DNA from: Lactobacillus delbrueckii subsp. delbrueckii DSM 20074 = JCM 1012
GTDB lineage: Bacteria; Bacillota; Bacilli; Lactobacillales; Lactobacillaceae
Length of the DNA stretch: 33,003 nt
NCBI RefSeq assembly: GCF_001433875.1
Contig: NZ_AZCR01000003.1
Coordinates: 1-33,003 of the forward strand
Direction: 5' to 3'
Under the pieces are notes generated by a model. That model was given only the letters and a program-made list of their open reading frames with translations. It did no database searches and was not told where the DNA came from. The first letter of the stretch is position 1, and each line of letters starts with the position of its first letter. The position numbers and the translations under genes are program-made. Below, piece after piece: positions 7,731-16,850 of the stretch.

Positions 7731-9083
7731 TTATTCGCCCATTTCCGTCGTAACGACCTTGACGATCCGGTCAACGTATTCCTGGGTGATTTCCTGGGTC
7801 GGGCCTTCAGCCATAACCCGGAGCAGCTCCTGGGTACCTGAAGGACGGACCAGGACCCGGCCGTCGCCAGCCATGTCCTTTTCAACGGAGTCAATCGCGT
7901 CAACTACTGCCTGGTGATTCTTCCAGCTGTTCTTGTCCTTAACTGGAACGTTGACCAAAACTTGCGGGTATTCCTTGAAGTCAGCCAAAAGTTCAGTTAA
8001 AGACTTGCCAGTCTTCTTCATGACCAGCATCAGATGGATACCGGTCAGCATACCGTCACCAGTGTTGTGGTAGTCGTTGATGATCACGTGGCCGGATTGT
8101 TCCCCGCCCAGGCTGTAGCCGTTGGCCCGCATTTCTTCAGATACGTAGCGGTCACCGACTTGGGTGCGGACATTCTTGATACCCCGGCGCTCAAGAGCCT
8201 TGGTGAAGCCCAGATTGCTCATGACGGTCGTCACGATCGTGTCCTTCTTCAAGCGGCCATGGTCAGCCAGGTAAGAGCCAATCACGTACATGATGTGGTC
8301 GCCGTCGACTTCATTGCCGTTTTCGTCAACCGCGATACAGCGGTCGGCATCCCCGTCAAAGGCCAGGCCCAGTTGGGCACCTTGCTTGACAACTTCTTCT
8401 TGCAGGCGGGCAGTGTGGGTAGCTCCGCAGTGGTCGTTGATGTTGAGCCCGTTCGGGTGGGTTGAAATAGTGGTAAAGTCAACATCCAGGTCGGCAAACA
8501 AACGGGAGATGAAGGAGCTGGCTGCCCCGTTGGCCCCGTCGATTACGACTTTGATCCCGCTCAAGTCTTCCGGAATAGTGTTTTCCAAGAATTGGATGTA
8601 CTTGTTGCTGCCATCGCGGAAGTCGGTTACCGTGCCCAGGCCCTCTGCTGATGGCCGCGGCAGCATGTCCTGCTTAGCGTCGATCAGTTCTTCGATTTCT
8701 TCTTCCTTGGCGTCAGACAGCTTCAAGCCATCGCTGCCGAAGAACTTAATCCCGTTGTCTTCAACCGGGTTGTGGGAAGCAGAAATCTGCACGCCGGCAT
8801 CTGCCCCTTGGGCCTGGACCAGGTAGGACAGGCCAGGTGTGGTCATGACTCCGCATTCCAAAACTTCAATGCCGACTGACAAAAGACCTGAAATCAAGGC
8901 GTGTTCCAGCATTTCACCAGAAATCCGGGTGTCTCTTGAAACCAGAACCCGAGCCTGGCCGCCGTCTTCCTTTTCCTTGGTCAGCACGTAGCCGCCCATC
9001 CGGCCCAGTTTAAAGGCCATTTCTGGGGTCAAAACCTTGTTCGCTTCACCGCGGACACCGTCAGTACCAAAATATTTAAGCAT
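7731..9083 (-). CDS. glmM: Phosphoglucosamine mutase
   Basis: GlmM converts glucosamine-6-phosphate to glucosamine-1-phosphate on the way to UDP-GlcNAc and peptidoglycan. The 450-residue length is typical. Visible are the phosphoserine loop [17 protein letters not shown] at about 100-116, the metal loop FDGDADRC at about 240-247, the sugar-binding GGEQSGHV, and the C-terminal phosphate site [11 protein letters not shown]. The start [15 protein letters not shown] is the family N-terminus; only a weak AAAGG lies upstream. It is last in the conserved trio cdaA-cdaR-glmM, 23 bases after cdaR. In other Firmicutes GlmM binds and inhibits CdaA, linking wall synthesis to c-di-AMP. Confidence 0.97.
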   Translation of the reverse strand: MLKYFGTDGVRGEANKVLTPEMAFKLGRMGGYVLTKEKEDGGQARVLVSRDTRISGEMLEHALISGLLSVGIEVLECGVMTTPGLSYLVQAQGADAGVQISASHNPVEDNGIKFFGSDGLKLSDAKEEEIEELIDAKQDMLPRPSAEGLGTVTDFRDGSNKYIQFLENTIPEDLSGIKVVIDGANGAASSFISRLFADLDVDFTTISTHPNGLNINDHCGATHTARLQEEVVKQGAQLGLAFDGDADRCIAVDENGNEVDGDHIMYVIGSYLADHGRLKKDTIVTTVMSNLGFTKALERRGIKNVRTQVGDRYVSEEMRANGYSLGGEQSGHVIINDYHNTGDGMLTGIHLMLVMKKTGKSLTELLADFKEYPQVLVNVPVKDKNSWKNHQAVVDAIDSVEKDMAGDGRVLVRPSGTQELLRVMAEGPTQEITQEYVDRIVKVVTTEMGE

Positions 9084-9106
9084 GTTGCAAAGAACCTTTC
9101 TTTTTT

Positions 9107-10057
9107 CTAGTTGTTCGAATCGCTGACTTCGATCTGGACGTCCACGCTGCCTGGTGAAATCCAGGCAACCCCGCTTGGAACTGGCAAGCGGAAGGACTTG
9201 GTGACCGAAGACTTGATATCAGTCAGATCAACATCCAAAGTAAGGGAACTGATCTTTCTCAGGGCTTCCTTTTGCCCATAGAGGGTAACTTTTTCCTCTT
9301 TGACAGTCAAGGAGTAAACTTTCTTGCTTGAGCCATGGCTGGCATTCAGCTTCAGTTTAACCGTCTTCTTAGAGACCGACAAAGGCAGGGTTACCCGGGC
9401 CGTTGCCGGACTGATCACCACGTTGAGCTGGTGGCCCTTGGCATCGTATGCGGCTAGAAGAACGTTCCGCCGCACTGTCTCGGTGCTGCCGTTTGGCACG
9501 ACTAGCTGGGCCTGCACGTGGTCGATCGCTTTTACTTCGCTCTGGGCCCCGGTGACTTCAACCGTCTCCGGGCTGACTGTCGGCGTGCCGATGTCATAGC
9601 CTTGAGCAACAGCATTCTTATTATAACCTATTTGGACCGGCAAGGTGCGGGACTTTCGCTTTTGGATGTTGACTTTCACGCTTTTCTGCGGCAGCTTGTA
9701 GGAAACCTGGCTGGGCAAGCCGCTAACCTTAATTGGCACCTGGTGGCTGCCAACCCCCAGCTTGCTCAAGTCAATGTAGACCCGGAAGTTCTGGGTGTTA
9801 ACGGCGGAAGTAACCAGGGCATTCGGTCCTTCTAGAGTCACCTTGACCTTGGATGGGTAGCCGGTGACGTAGTACTTGTCAGTGTCCACTGACACTTGCA
9901 AGGCCATCTTCAAGCTCTGCTCAGTGCTTGCCGTTTCTTGCACCTTGGTTTGGTTGTTGGTATTAACCTGGGTGTTGTCAACGAAGGCAACCAAGACGAT
10001 GGCTAAGAGCAGGGAAAAAAGCTTGTAGAACCATTTTTGCTCAATCAATTTGTGCAT
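9107..10057 (-). CDS. cdaR: CdaA regulator CdaR (YbbR-domain protein)
   Basis: This 316-residue protein has an N-terminal membrane helix (about residues 11-26, [14 protein letters not shown]). An outside part made of repeated YbbR beta domains follows: each repeat ends in a short strand such as [19 protein letters not shown] or [10 protein letters not shown]. YbbR proteins bind the diadenylate cyclase CdaA through the membrane and tune its activity. The gene sits between cdaA, with which it shares a TAATG overlap, and glmM, the standard Firmicutes order. It lacks a lipobox and any enzyme motif, which fits a regulatory or scaffold role. Confidence 0.93.
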   Translation of the reverse strand: MHKLIEQKWFYKLFSLLLAIVLVAFVDNTQVNTNNQTKVQETASTEQSLKMALQVSVDTDKYYVTGYPSKVKVTLEGPNALVTSAVNTQNFRVYIDLSKLGVGSHQVPIKVSGLPSQVSYKLPQKSVKVNIQKRKSRTLPVQIGYNKNAVAQGYDIGTPTVSPETVEVTGAQSEVKAIDHVQAQLVVPNGSTETVRRNVLLAAYDAKGHQLNVVISPATARVTLPLSVSKKTVKLKLNASHGSSKKVYSLTVKEEKVTLYGQKEALRKISSLTLDVDLTDIKSSVTKSFRLPVPSGVAWISPGSVDVQIEVSDSNN

Positions 10058-10896
10058 TATTTATCCCCCCTGTTCCAGATGCCCCGGGCCAGGCGGATTG
10101 GCCATGGCTGCTTCTTCTTTTCTTCAGTGACCAGTTCAGCCCGCAAGTACTTGAGGTATTCCTGCTGACTGAGGTCAACCATGAACTGGCCGTTTCTGGT
10201 GATAGTCACCCCGCCCGTTTCTTCAGAAACGACCACGGTGATGGCGTCGGTTACTTCAGAGATCCCGACGGCTGCCCGGTGTCTGGTCCCCAGGCTCTTG
10301 GGAATCATGGCATTGTCAGACAGGGGCAGGTAGGCGGAAGCCACCTGGACCCGGTTGTTCTTGATGATGACCGCCCCGTCGTGCAAAGGTGTGTTGGGGA
10401 TGAAGATATTGATCAGCAATTCCCCGGTAACCAGGGCATCGAGCTTGATCCCGGTTTCCACGTATTCTTCCAGACCGGTCTTTTGTTCCAAAGTAATCAA
10501 GGCCCCGATCCGGCGCTTGGACATGTATTGGATCGCCTTGTCCAGCTCCTTGACCAGCTTCTCCTGCTGCTCGCGCTTGCTGTTTTCTGAATCAGAAAAC
10601 AGGGAGACCCGGCCCAGGCGCTCCAGCCCCCGGCGGATTTCCGGCTGGAAGATGACGATAATCCCGATGACTGACCAGGAAACGATCTGGTCCAAAATAA
10701 AAGTAACGGTCGTCAGCTGGGCCCAGCCGGCCAAGACCCGGGCCACCATGATCAAAATGATCCCGTTGGCCAGCTGGACAGCCTTGGTCCCCTTGATCAA
10801 ATGGGTCAGGTGGTAGATGAAATACCAGGTGATCAAGACGTCCAGGACCACCGACAAGGTATGCCAGGTCCACAGATTTGCAAAATCAAACTGCAT
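10057..10896 (-). CDS. cdaA: Diadenylate cyclase CdaA (c-di-AMP synthase)
   Basis: CdaA joins two ATP into c-di-AMP, which controls potassium and osmolyte transport and is essential in most Firmicutes. The 279-residue protein starts with three membrane helices (about residues 10-85) and a short coiled segment. The DAC domain follows, with the two catalytic signatures LHDGAVII and GTRHRAAVG. The start MQFDFANLWTW is typical. The ribosome binding site is weak (AGAAAGAGAAA). Only 31 bases separate it from the end of potD and no terminator is seen, so the c-di-AMP genes may be partly transcribed with the polyamine importer. Confidence 0.96.
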   Translation of the reverse strand: MQFDFANLWTWHTLSVVLDVLITWYFIYHLTHLIKGTKAVQLANGIILIMVARVLAGWAQLTTVTFILDQIVSWSVIGIIVIFQPEIRRGLERLGRVSLFSDSENSKREQQEKLVKELDKAIQYMSKRRIGALITLEQKTGLEEYVETGIKLDALVTGELLINIFIPNTPLHDGAVIIKNNRVQVASAYLPLSDNAMIPKSLGTRHRAAVGISEVTDAITVVVSEETGGVTITRNGQFMVDLSQQEYLKYLRAELVTEEKKKQPWPIRLARGIWNRGDK

Positions 10897-10927
10897 GAAA
10901 TTTTCTCTTTCTAAAATTTTCTGTCAG

Positions 10928-12010
10928 CTAGTTACGGGCATACATCTTGAACTCCAGGAAGAGGTCATTGTATTCCTGCACCTTGCTGCTTGGCAGATCC
11001 CGATAAACTTCCAAATTCTTGACCGTCGACATTGGCGGGTAAAACTGCTTGTCTTCCCGGACGGACTTAGGCAGGAGCTTTTGCGCCGCGGTATTCGGGG
11101 TCGAGTAGCCGATGTATTCGGCGTTTTGGGCCGCGTTCTTGGGCTCTAGCATGAAGTTGATGAACTTATAAGCGGCTTCCTTGTTCTTGCATGTCTTCGG
11201 GATAACGATATTGTCAAACCACAAGTTGGACCCTTGGGCCGGCACCACGTAATGGATGTGGGAGTCCTGGTCCATCATCGTCACGGCTTCCCCGGAATAG
11301 GTAACCCCGATCCAGGCCTCATTTTGCACCATGTACATCTTCAGCTCGTCAGCCACAATTGCCTTGACGTTCTTGCCGATCTTGTCTAGCTTGGCCTTGG
11401 CGACCTTAAGGTGGGCAGAGTTAGTGTCGTTCATGGAGTAGCCCATGGAAACCAGGGACATGCCCATGATATCGCGTGCTGAGTCAACCAGCAGGATCTG
11501 CCCTTGGTACTTTTTCTTCCAGAGGTCATTCCAGCTCTTGATCTCGCCCTTTTTGACATAGCGGTCGTTGTAGACAATCCCCAGGGTTCCCCAGAAGTAA
11601 GGCACTGAGTACTCGTTTTTCTCATCAAAGGACTTGTGCAAAAATTCCTTGCCGATGTACTTAAAATTACTCAAGCGGCTGGTATCGATCTTGTCCAAAA
11701 GATTGTCCCGGCGCAGCTTGGTGATCATGTAATCCGACGGCACGGCTAAATCATAGGCTGTCCCGCCCTGCTTGATCTTAGTATACATGGCTTCGTTTGA
11801 GTCAAAAGTCTCATAGATGACATGGTAGCCCGTCTGCTTTTCAAACTTGGTAATCAAATCCGGGTCGATATAGTCCCCCCAGTTGTAAATGATCAAGTCT
11901 TTCTTACTTGATGCAGAGCCGCCGCTGGAGCTGTCCAGCTGCTGGGCGCCCAGGTAAAGGCCCAAGCTGACCAAAAGGATGGCCAGGGCCGCGGATAGGA
12001 TTTTTTTCAT
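10928..12010 (-). CDS. potD: Spermidine/putrescine-binding protein
   Basis: The 360-residue solute-binding protein captures polyamines outside the cell for the PotABC importer. An N-terminal hydrophobic segment (about residues 4-22) is followed by a Ser/Gly linker and the PotD start IIYNWGDYIDPDLITKFE. Other family marks are YDLAVPSDYM, WGTLGIVYN, VTYSGEA and WFDNIVIPK, which supply aromatic and acidic residues to the polyamine pocket. There is no lipobox Cys, so it is probably held by an uncleaved helix or released. Its ATG overlaps the potC stop by four bases. It is the last pot gene. Confidence 0.94.
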   Translation of the reverse strand: MKKILSAALAILLVSLGLYLGAQQLDSSSGGSASSKKDLIIYNWGDYIDPDLITKFEKQTGYHVIYETFDSNEAMYTKIKQGGTAYDLAVPSDYMITKLRRDNLLDKIDTSRLSNFKYIGKEFLHKSFDEKNEYSVPYFWGTLGIVYNDRYVKKGEIKSWNDLWKKKYQGQILLVDSARDIMGMSLVSMGYSMNDTNSAHLKVAKAKLDKIGKNVKAIVADELKMYMVQNEAWIGVTYSGEAVTMMDQDSHIHYVVPAQGSNLWFDNIVIPKTCKNKEAAYKFINFMLEPKNAAQNAEYIGYSTPNTAAQKLLPKSVREDKQFYPPMSTVKNLEVYRDLPSSKVQEYNDLFLEFKMYARN

Positions 12011-12810
12011 CGCAGAAGCCCTCCCAGCTTATTAGCCTTCTTGCCCTGCCGCTTGGTCAAGAAGTAGTAGACCCCGACCAAAAGGAGGACAAAGAAGAAG
12101 ATGATTGTGCTTAAAGCATTCACTTCCAGGTCGATCCCCTGCCGGGCCCGGGAATAGATCTCAACGGACAAGGTGGTAAAGCCGTTCCCGGTCACGAAGA
12201 AGGTAACCGCGAAGTCGTCCAAAGAGTAAGTCAGGGCCATGAAGAAGCCTGACAGGATCCCCGGCGTAAGGGCCGGCAGGAGGACCTGGCTGAAGACCTG
12301 GTAATTGTTAGCCCCCAGGTCCTGGGCCGCGTCGATCAGGGAGTTGTCCATTTCCTTCAGCTTAGGCAGGACCATCAAGACCACGATCGGCACTGAAAAG
12401 GCAATGTGGCTGAGCAAGACGGAGGCAAAACCCAGGCTGAAGCCCAGGGCGGTAAAAAGAATCAAGAAGCTGGCCCCGATAATAACGTCGGGCGACACGA
12501 TCAAGATATTGTTAAAAGAGAGCAGGATCTTGCGGTAGGCCTCCTTACTGCGCTGGATGGCAATGGCCCCAAAAGTCCCCAGGACGGTTGCCGCCAGGCT
12601 GGACAAAAGAGCCAGCATGATCGTCTCCAGCAAGATAGCCAAAAGGCGCTTGTCAGCAAACAAGGTCTGGTAGTGCTCCCAGGTAAAATGGCGGAAGTGG
12701 TCCATGCTGGAGCCGCTGGAGAAAGAAAAGTAGATCAGGTAAAAAATCGGCAGGTAGAGGATCAGCAGCACCAGGCCAAAGTATACCCTGCCCCAAATGG
12801 TCTTTTTCAT
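12007..12810 (-). CDS. potC: Spermidine/putrescine ABC permease PotC
   Basis: The 267-residue membrane subunit has six predicted helices and the cytoplasmic EAA loop SLIDAAQDLGANNYQVF ahead of LLPALTPG, which docks onto the ATPase. The conserved GFFMALTYSLDDFAVTFF segment near residue 190 is typical of PotC. It overlaps potD and potB by four bases (ATGA) on each side, so the permeases and binding protein are translationally coupled. Confidence 0.94.
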   Translation of the reverse strand: MKKTIWGRVYFGLVLLILYLPIFYLIYFSFSSGSSMDHFRHFTWEHYQTLFADKRLLAILLETIMLALLSSLAATVLGTFGAIAIQRSKEAYRKILLSFNNILIVSPDVIIGASFLILFTALGFSLGFASVLLSHIAFSVPIVVLMVLPKLKEMDNSLIDAAQDLGANNYQVFSQVLLPALTPGILSGFFMALTYSLDDFAVTFFVTGNGFTTLSVEIYSRARQGIDLEVNALSTIIFFFVLLLVGVYYFLTKRQGKKANKLGGLLR

Positions 12811-13619
12811 AATTCAATTTCCTTCTTGTGCTGCTTGCGTGAAGTCAGCAGCATTACAATCAACATCAAGGCGATCAGGATAACCCCGATCGTTGCCCCC
12901 ATATTCCAGTTCATCGTTGTCAAGAAATACTCTTCAACCGCCGTCCCCAGAGTGATCACCCGGTTGCCCCCGATCAAGCGGGTCAACATGAAGAGAGACA
13001 GAGACGGGATGAAGATAGCCTGGATGCCCGATTCAACGCCTGGCCAGGACAAGGGCCAGATCACGTAGCGGAAGGTCTGCCAGAAGCTGGCCCCCAGGTC
13101 TGAGCTGGCACTTAAAAGAGCGGGGTCAATTTCCTTCAGCGAGTTGTAGATGGGCATGACCATGAAGGGAATTTCGATATAAGTCGCCACGAAAATAAAG
13201 GCGAAGTCGGTAAACATGATCCCAACCGGACCGATGCCGAAGAGGCCCAGGAATTGGTTGACCATCCCGCTCCGGGAAAAAATCCCGATGAAGGCGTAAG
13301 CCTTAAGCAAAAGGTTGATCCAAGTCGGCAAAATGATCAGCATCAGCCAGAACTGCTGGTTTTTCAGCCTGGTCAAAGCCAGGGCTGCCGGATAAGAGAC
13401 CAGCAGGCAGAAAAAGGTGATCAAGAGGGCATACCAAAAGGAATTGGCCATCATCCGCAAAAAGGTGCCGCCAGAGAAAAAGGCGGCGAAGTTTTGCAGG
13501 GTCAGATGACTGTGGGCATCAGTCAGTGAATAGCCCAGAATCAAGACCAGGGGGGCAATGACGAAGAGGCCGATCCACAGCAGGTAAGGCAAAAGAAATA
13601 AAAGCCGGTTCTTTTTCAT
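12807..13619 (-). CDS. potB: Spermidine/putrescine ABC permease PotB
   Basis: The 270-residue partner of PotC has six predicted helices, beginning with LFLLPYLLWIGLFVIAPLVLI, of which the first begins after MKKNR. Its EAA loop is PALLSASSDLGASFWQTF followed by VIWPLSWPG. It pairs with PotC to form the channel of the importer. ATG 13619 lies two bases after the potA stop, and the stop overlaps potC by four bases. Confidence 0.94.
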   Translation of the reverse strand: MKKNRLLFLLPYLLWIGLFVIAPLVLILGYSLTDAHSHLTLQNFAAFFSGGTFLRMMANSFWYALLITFFCLLVSYPAALALTRLKNQQFWLMLIILPTWINLLLKAYAFIGIFSRSGMVNQFLGLFGIGPVGIMFTDFAFIFVATYIEIPFMVMPIYNSLKEIDPALLSASSDLGASFWQTFRYVIWPLSWPGVESGIQAIFIPSLSLFMLTRLIGGNRVITLGTAVEEYFLTTMNWNMGATIGVILIALMLIVMLLTSRKQHKKEIEL

Positions 13620-13621
13620 GG

Positions 13622-14710
13622 CTAGTCCTCACCTTCATAAGTTTCCAGGCGGGCGTCGAATTCTTCTTCGGTTTCGCCCAGCCGCATGACGTGGATGTCT
13701 TCCGGGTCAAAGAAGATGCCGACTTCCTGGCCGATCTGGACCCCGTTGGTGGAATGAATCAGCCATTCAAAGCCGTCCTGGCCGATGGCCTTGATTTTAA
13801 AGTGGTCGCCCATGAAAAGCTGGCTCTGCACCGTTACCATGAGCTTGCCAGCAGCTGGAGCCGTAATATCCAAATCTTCTGGCCGCAAAACGACTTCGAC
13901 TTTTTCCCCCGGGGTGATCCCTGCGTCGGCACATTCAAAGTCCTTGCCGGCAAATTCCACGGCAAAGTCCCGGATCATCCGGCCGGATAAAATGTTGGAG
14001 TCCCCGATAAAGCGAGCAACGAAGTCGTTGACCGGCTCATCGTAAATGTCTACCGGTGACCCGCTCTGCTGGATCTCCCCGTCGTTTAAGACGAAAATTT
14101 CGTCACTCATGGCCAGGGCTTCTTCCTGATCGTGGGTGACAAAAATAAAGGTGATGCCCAGCTTCTTCTGAATGGCCCGGAGTTCAAACTGCATTTCTTT
14201 TCGCAGGCGCTTGTCCAAAGCTGACAGGCATTCATCCAAAAGCAGCACCTTAGGTTCATTGATGATCGCCCGGGCGATCGCCACCCGCTGCTGCTGGCCC
14301 CCGGAGAGTTCGGAAATTTCCCGGTTGGCGTAGCCGTCCAGGCGGACGGTGTGGAGGGCATCCTTGACCTTTTCCCGGATTTCGCTTTCCGGCCGCCGGC
14401 GCAGCTTCAAGGCAAAAGCAACATTTTCATAGACATTCAAGTGCGGAAAAAGAGCGTAATTCTGAAAAACCGTATTGATATGCCGTTTTGAGGCGTCAAG
14501 ATTGGTGATGTCCTGACCGTCAAAATAAACCTTGCCAGCTGACGCTTCCGTAAAGCCGGCAATGATCCGCAAAATCGTTGTTTTACCCGAGCCTGATGGC
14601 CCCAGCAAAGAGTAGAATTTGCCGGACTCAAGCTCAAGGTTGATGTCCTTCAAGGCTACAAAGCCATCATCATACTGCTTTGTGATGTGATCTAACTTAA
14701 TAATTTCCAT
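13622..14710 (-). CDS. potA: Spermidine/putrescine ABC transporter ATPase
   Basis: The 362-residue ATPase drives polyamine import. Visible motifs: Walker [10 protein letters not shown] at about 38-46, Q-loop FQNYALFPH, signature [14 protein letters not shown], Walker [12 protein letters not shown] and switch [10 protein letters not shown]-terminal TOBE regulatory domain follows, ending in [12 protein letters not shown] start at [15 protein letters not shown] (14710) because this matches the family N-terminus. The ribosome site before it is poor, and an in-frame TTG at 14764 inside the murB end would add 18 residues. The Walker B motif has Cys after DE (DECLSAL) where most ATPases have Pro. 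Confidence 0.93.
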   Translation of the reverse strand: MEIIKLDHITKQYDDGFVALKDINLELESGKFYSLLGPSGSGKTTILRIIAGFTEASAGKVYFDGQDITNLDASKRHINTVFQNYALFPHLNVYENVAFALKLRRRPESEIREKVKDALHTVRLDGYANREISELSGGQQQRVAIARAIINEPKVLLLDECLSALDKRLRKEMQFELRAIQKKLGITFIFVTHDQEEALAMSDEIFVLNDGEIQQSGSPVDIYDEPVNDFVARFIGDSNILSGRMIRDFAVEFAGKDFECADAGITPGEKVEVVLRPEDLDITAPAAGKLMVTVQSQLFMGDHFKIKAIGQDGFEWLIHSTNGVQIGQEVGIFFDPEDIHVMRLGETEEEFDARLETYEGED

Positions 14711-14750
14711 TTGCCGTTCCCATTTTTCTTTTTCTCTTAATCCTAAGCCA

Positions 14751-15644
14751 TTATTCTTCGCCAATTATGCGGACTTCCGTCTGCAAAGCAATACCATCCT
14801 TTTCCTTGATCGTCTTTTGGATATAGTGGATCAAATTGAGGTAGTCGGTTGCCGTGGCCCCGCCCTTGTTGACAATAAAGCCTGCGTGCTTGGTTGACAC
14901 CTGGGCCCCGCCGATCTGCTTGCCCTGCAGGCCGGCCTTGATGAGCATCGGGCCGACAAAGTGGCCGGTCGGACGCTTGAAGACTGAACCGCAGGACGGG
15001 TATTCCAGGGGCTGCTTGTAGCTTCTGAGCGCGTTCAAGTAGTTCATCTGGTCCAAAATAGTTGCCTTATCACCAGCCTTTAAGGCAAAAGTTGCCGCGA
15101 TGACGATCTCGTCATTTTCCTGCAAAAGGGAATGCCGGTAGGAAAAATGCAGCTCAGCGTTCGTGTAGGTCTTGACCTCACCGTCTCTGGTGACGACCGT
15201 GGCGCTTTCCAGGCAGTCTTTAGTTTCACCGCCGTAAGCCCCGGCATTCATGAAGACCGCCCCGCCGACTGAGCCGGGGATGCCCGCGGCAAATTCCAGG
15301 CCGGACAGGCCGGCTTCCCCAGCCGCGAAGGAAGTATCGATGATTCTGGCCCCGGCTTGGGCGTGGACCTTGTCATCTTCAACCTTGATCTCTTTCATTT
15401 CCTTTAAAATGATCACCAGGCCCTTGATCCCCTTGTCCCGGATAATCAAGTTGGACGCGTTGCCGATCACCGTAATTGGCAGCTGATCCTCCTTGGCCGC
15501 GGCCAAGAGTTCTTTCAATTCTGCCAAAGTCTTGGGGAAGGCCAGGTATTCTGCCGGTCCCCCGGTTTGGGTAAAAGTATAGCGGCTCAAAGGAATGTTT
15601 TCTTGCAAATTAAGTCCTTGCGCTTTTAAGTCATACAGCTTCAA
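14751..15644 (-). CDS. murB: UDP-N-acetylenolpyruvoylglucosamine reductase
   Basis: MurB is the FAD- and NADPH-dependent enzyme that reduces enolpyruvyl-UDP-GlcNAc to UDP-MurNAc. The 297-residue type II form shows the FAD-binding [31 protein letters not shown] and the catalytic segment [11 protein letters not shown], whose Ser after Gly is the proton donor in this family, plus the C-terminal Glu in [11 protein letters not shown]. The start is TTG at 15644 with GAGGAGG nine bases upstream; no ATG fits. It heads the run murB-potABCD; the murB-pot linkage also occurs in streptococci. Confidence 0.96.
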   Translation of the reverse strand: MKLYDLKAQGLNLQENIPLSRYTFTQTGGPAEYLAFPKTLAELKELLAAAKEDQLPITVIGNASNLIIRDKGIKGLVIILKEMKEIKVEDDKVHAQAGARIIDTSFAAGEAGLSGLEFAAGIPGSVGGAVFMNAGAYGGETKDCLESATVVTRDGEVKTYTNAELHFSYRHSLLQENDEIVIAATFALKAGDKATILDQMNYLNALRSYKQPLEYPSCGSVFKRPTGHFVGPMLIKAGLQGKQIGGAQVSTKHAGFIVNKGGATATDYLNLIHYIQKTIKEKDGIALQTEVRIIGEE

Positions 15645-15690
15645 TTAAAATTGCCTCCTCTAAATCTTCCTCTTGATATTTTACCGCATT

Positions 15691-15706
15691 CACGCTGTGT
15701 TATACT
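15691..15706 (+). promoter_or_regulatory. Extended -10 promoter of the exonuclease gene
   Basis: TGT directly before TATACT (15701-15706) forms an extended -10 element. The -35 region is weak (TTTTAC, 16 bases upstream). It lies 60 bases before the exonuclease start, in the divergent spacer with murB. The short inverted repeat CTTGGaCCAAG follows at 15709-15719. Confidence 0.55.
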
Positions 15707-15766
15707 AGCTTGGACCAAGTTTGCTTGGCTTAATTTGACTTACGCGCAACACGGAGGCTTTTGCTT

Positions 15767-16303
15767 ATGATGAATTTCGTCGCCATGGACTTTGAAACTG
15801 CCAACCAGCACCCGGCCAGCGCCTGCTCTTTGGCCTTGGTTTTAGTGCGGGAGAGCAAGATTATCGACCGCTTTTACACGGTCATCAACCCCCAGATGGC
15901 TTTTGACGCCCAGCAGGTCAAGGTCCACGACATTACGGCTGAAGACGTGGCGGGAGCCCCGACCATGGCCGAGGTCTGGCCCAAGATCCAGCCCCTTTTT
16001 CAGCCGGGGATGCTGGTGGCGGCCCACAATGCCCGCTTTGACTGCAATGTAATGAAGCAGTCCCTGGCCCGCTACGGGATTGCCGAGCCCCACTACCTGG
16101 TTTTAGACAGCCTCAAGGTCAGCCAGGAATTGGAGCCGGGCCTGGATAACTACCAGCTCAACACTGTCTCTGACCTTTTGGGCGTGGAGCTTTGGCACCA
16201 CCACAATGCCTTAAGCGACAGCGAAGCCTGCGCCGGTATCCTCTTAAAAGAGGAGGAGAAGCGGGGCAGCGAGCTTTTGAAAAAGTTTGTCTACCAAGTC
16301 TAG
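15767..16303 (+). CDS. DEDDh 3'-5' exonuclease (DnaQ-like)
   Basis: The 178-residue single-domain protein has the acidic residues of DEDDh nucleases: Exo I MDFETA near the N-terminus, Exo II AAHNARFDCNVM at about 84-95, and Exo III HHNALSDSEACA near 145-157. It resembles stand-alone homologues of the DNA polymerase III epsilon domain that trim 3' ends of DNA or RNA. ATG 15767 follows GGAGG with nine bases between; the in-frame TTG at 15761 is too close to that site and ATG 15770 is an alternative. It is a lone plus-strand gene between two minus-strand operons, with its own promoter and a shared terminator. Confidence 0.9.
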   Translation: MMNFVAMDFETANQHPASACSLALVLVRESKIIDRFYTVINPQMAFDAQQVKVHDITAEDVAGAPTMAEVWPKIQPLFQPGMLVAAHNARFDCNVMKQSLARYGIAEPHYLVLDSLKVSQELEPGLDNYQLNTVSDLLGVELWHHHNALSDSEACAGILLKEEEKRGSELLKKFVYQV

Positions 16304-16305
16304 GC

Positions 16306-16339
16306 AAAAAATGGATCAGCTTGCTGCTGATCCATTTTT
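16306..16339. terminator. Bidirectional terminator between exonuclease and tsaE
   Basis: AAAAATGGATCAGC and GCTGATCCATTTTT are perfect 14-base arms around TTGCT. The flanking A and T runs make it usable from both sides, and it serves two convergent genes. Confidence 0.93.
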
Positions 16340-16354
16340 CTTTTGTTTTTTGCT

Positions 16355-16840
16355 TTACTGCTTTTCCTGGTAGAAGCGGCAGGCGTTTTCTGCCCAGGCA
16401 GCTGCTCTTTGCCCATGCGGGATGAGCTCAAGCAAGCGCTTGGTTGAATCCCAGGAATCGTCCACCCGGGTCAAAACCAGCTCTAAAAAGTCACTGGGCA
16501 GGTCAGCCTGGATCACCTGGGGCCATTCGATAATGACCACGCCTTCTTCAGCCAGGTAGTCATTTAAGTCGATTGAAGCCAGGTCATCACCTTCCAGCCG
16601 GTAAAAATCCATGTGAAAAAGGGGCAGCTTCCCTTCCCGGTATTCCCGGACCAGGGTAAATGTCGGGCTCTTGACTGGCCGCTTAATCCCCAGAGCCCGG
16701 CCGAAGCCCTGGGTCAGCGTGGTCTTGCCGGCCCCCAGGTCCCCTTTTAAGAGCAAAAGGTCATGGGGCTGGGCGCTTTGGGCCAAGGAGGCGCCAAAGG
16801 CCTGCATGTCAGAAGCGGAATTGATTGCTAATTCTGTCAT
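16355..16840 (-). CDS. tsaE: tRNA t6A synthesis ATPase TsaE
   Basis: TsaE is the small ATPase that works with TsaB and TsaD to place threonylcarbamoyl on A37 of ANN-reading tRNAs. The 161-residue protein has Walker A GDLGAGKTTL at about 33-42, SPTFTLVREY (switch I), HMDFYRL, and VVIIEWP, all diagnostic of the family. It ends the ung-pta-tsaE group, ten bases after pta. Confidence 0.95.
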   Translation of the reverse strand: MTELAINSASDMQAFGASLAQSAQPHDLLLLKGDLGAGKTTLTQGFGRALGIKRPVKSPTFTLVREYREGKLPLFHMDFYRLEGDDLASIDLNDYLAEEGVVIIEWPQVIQADLPSDFLELVLTRVDDSWDSTKRLLELIPHGQRAAAWAENACRFYQEKQ

Positions 16841-16850
16841 CGCTTTCTTT

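Noticed and set aside
14711..14764. Eighteen-residue N-terminal extension of PotA from TTG 14764
   Set aside because: It overlaps the murB end, has no ribosome site, and family members start at MEIIKL-like sequence.
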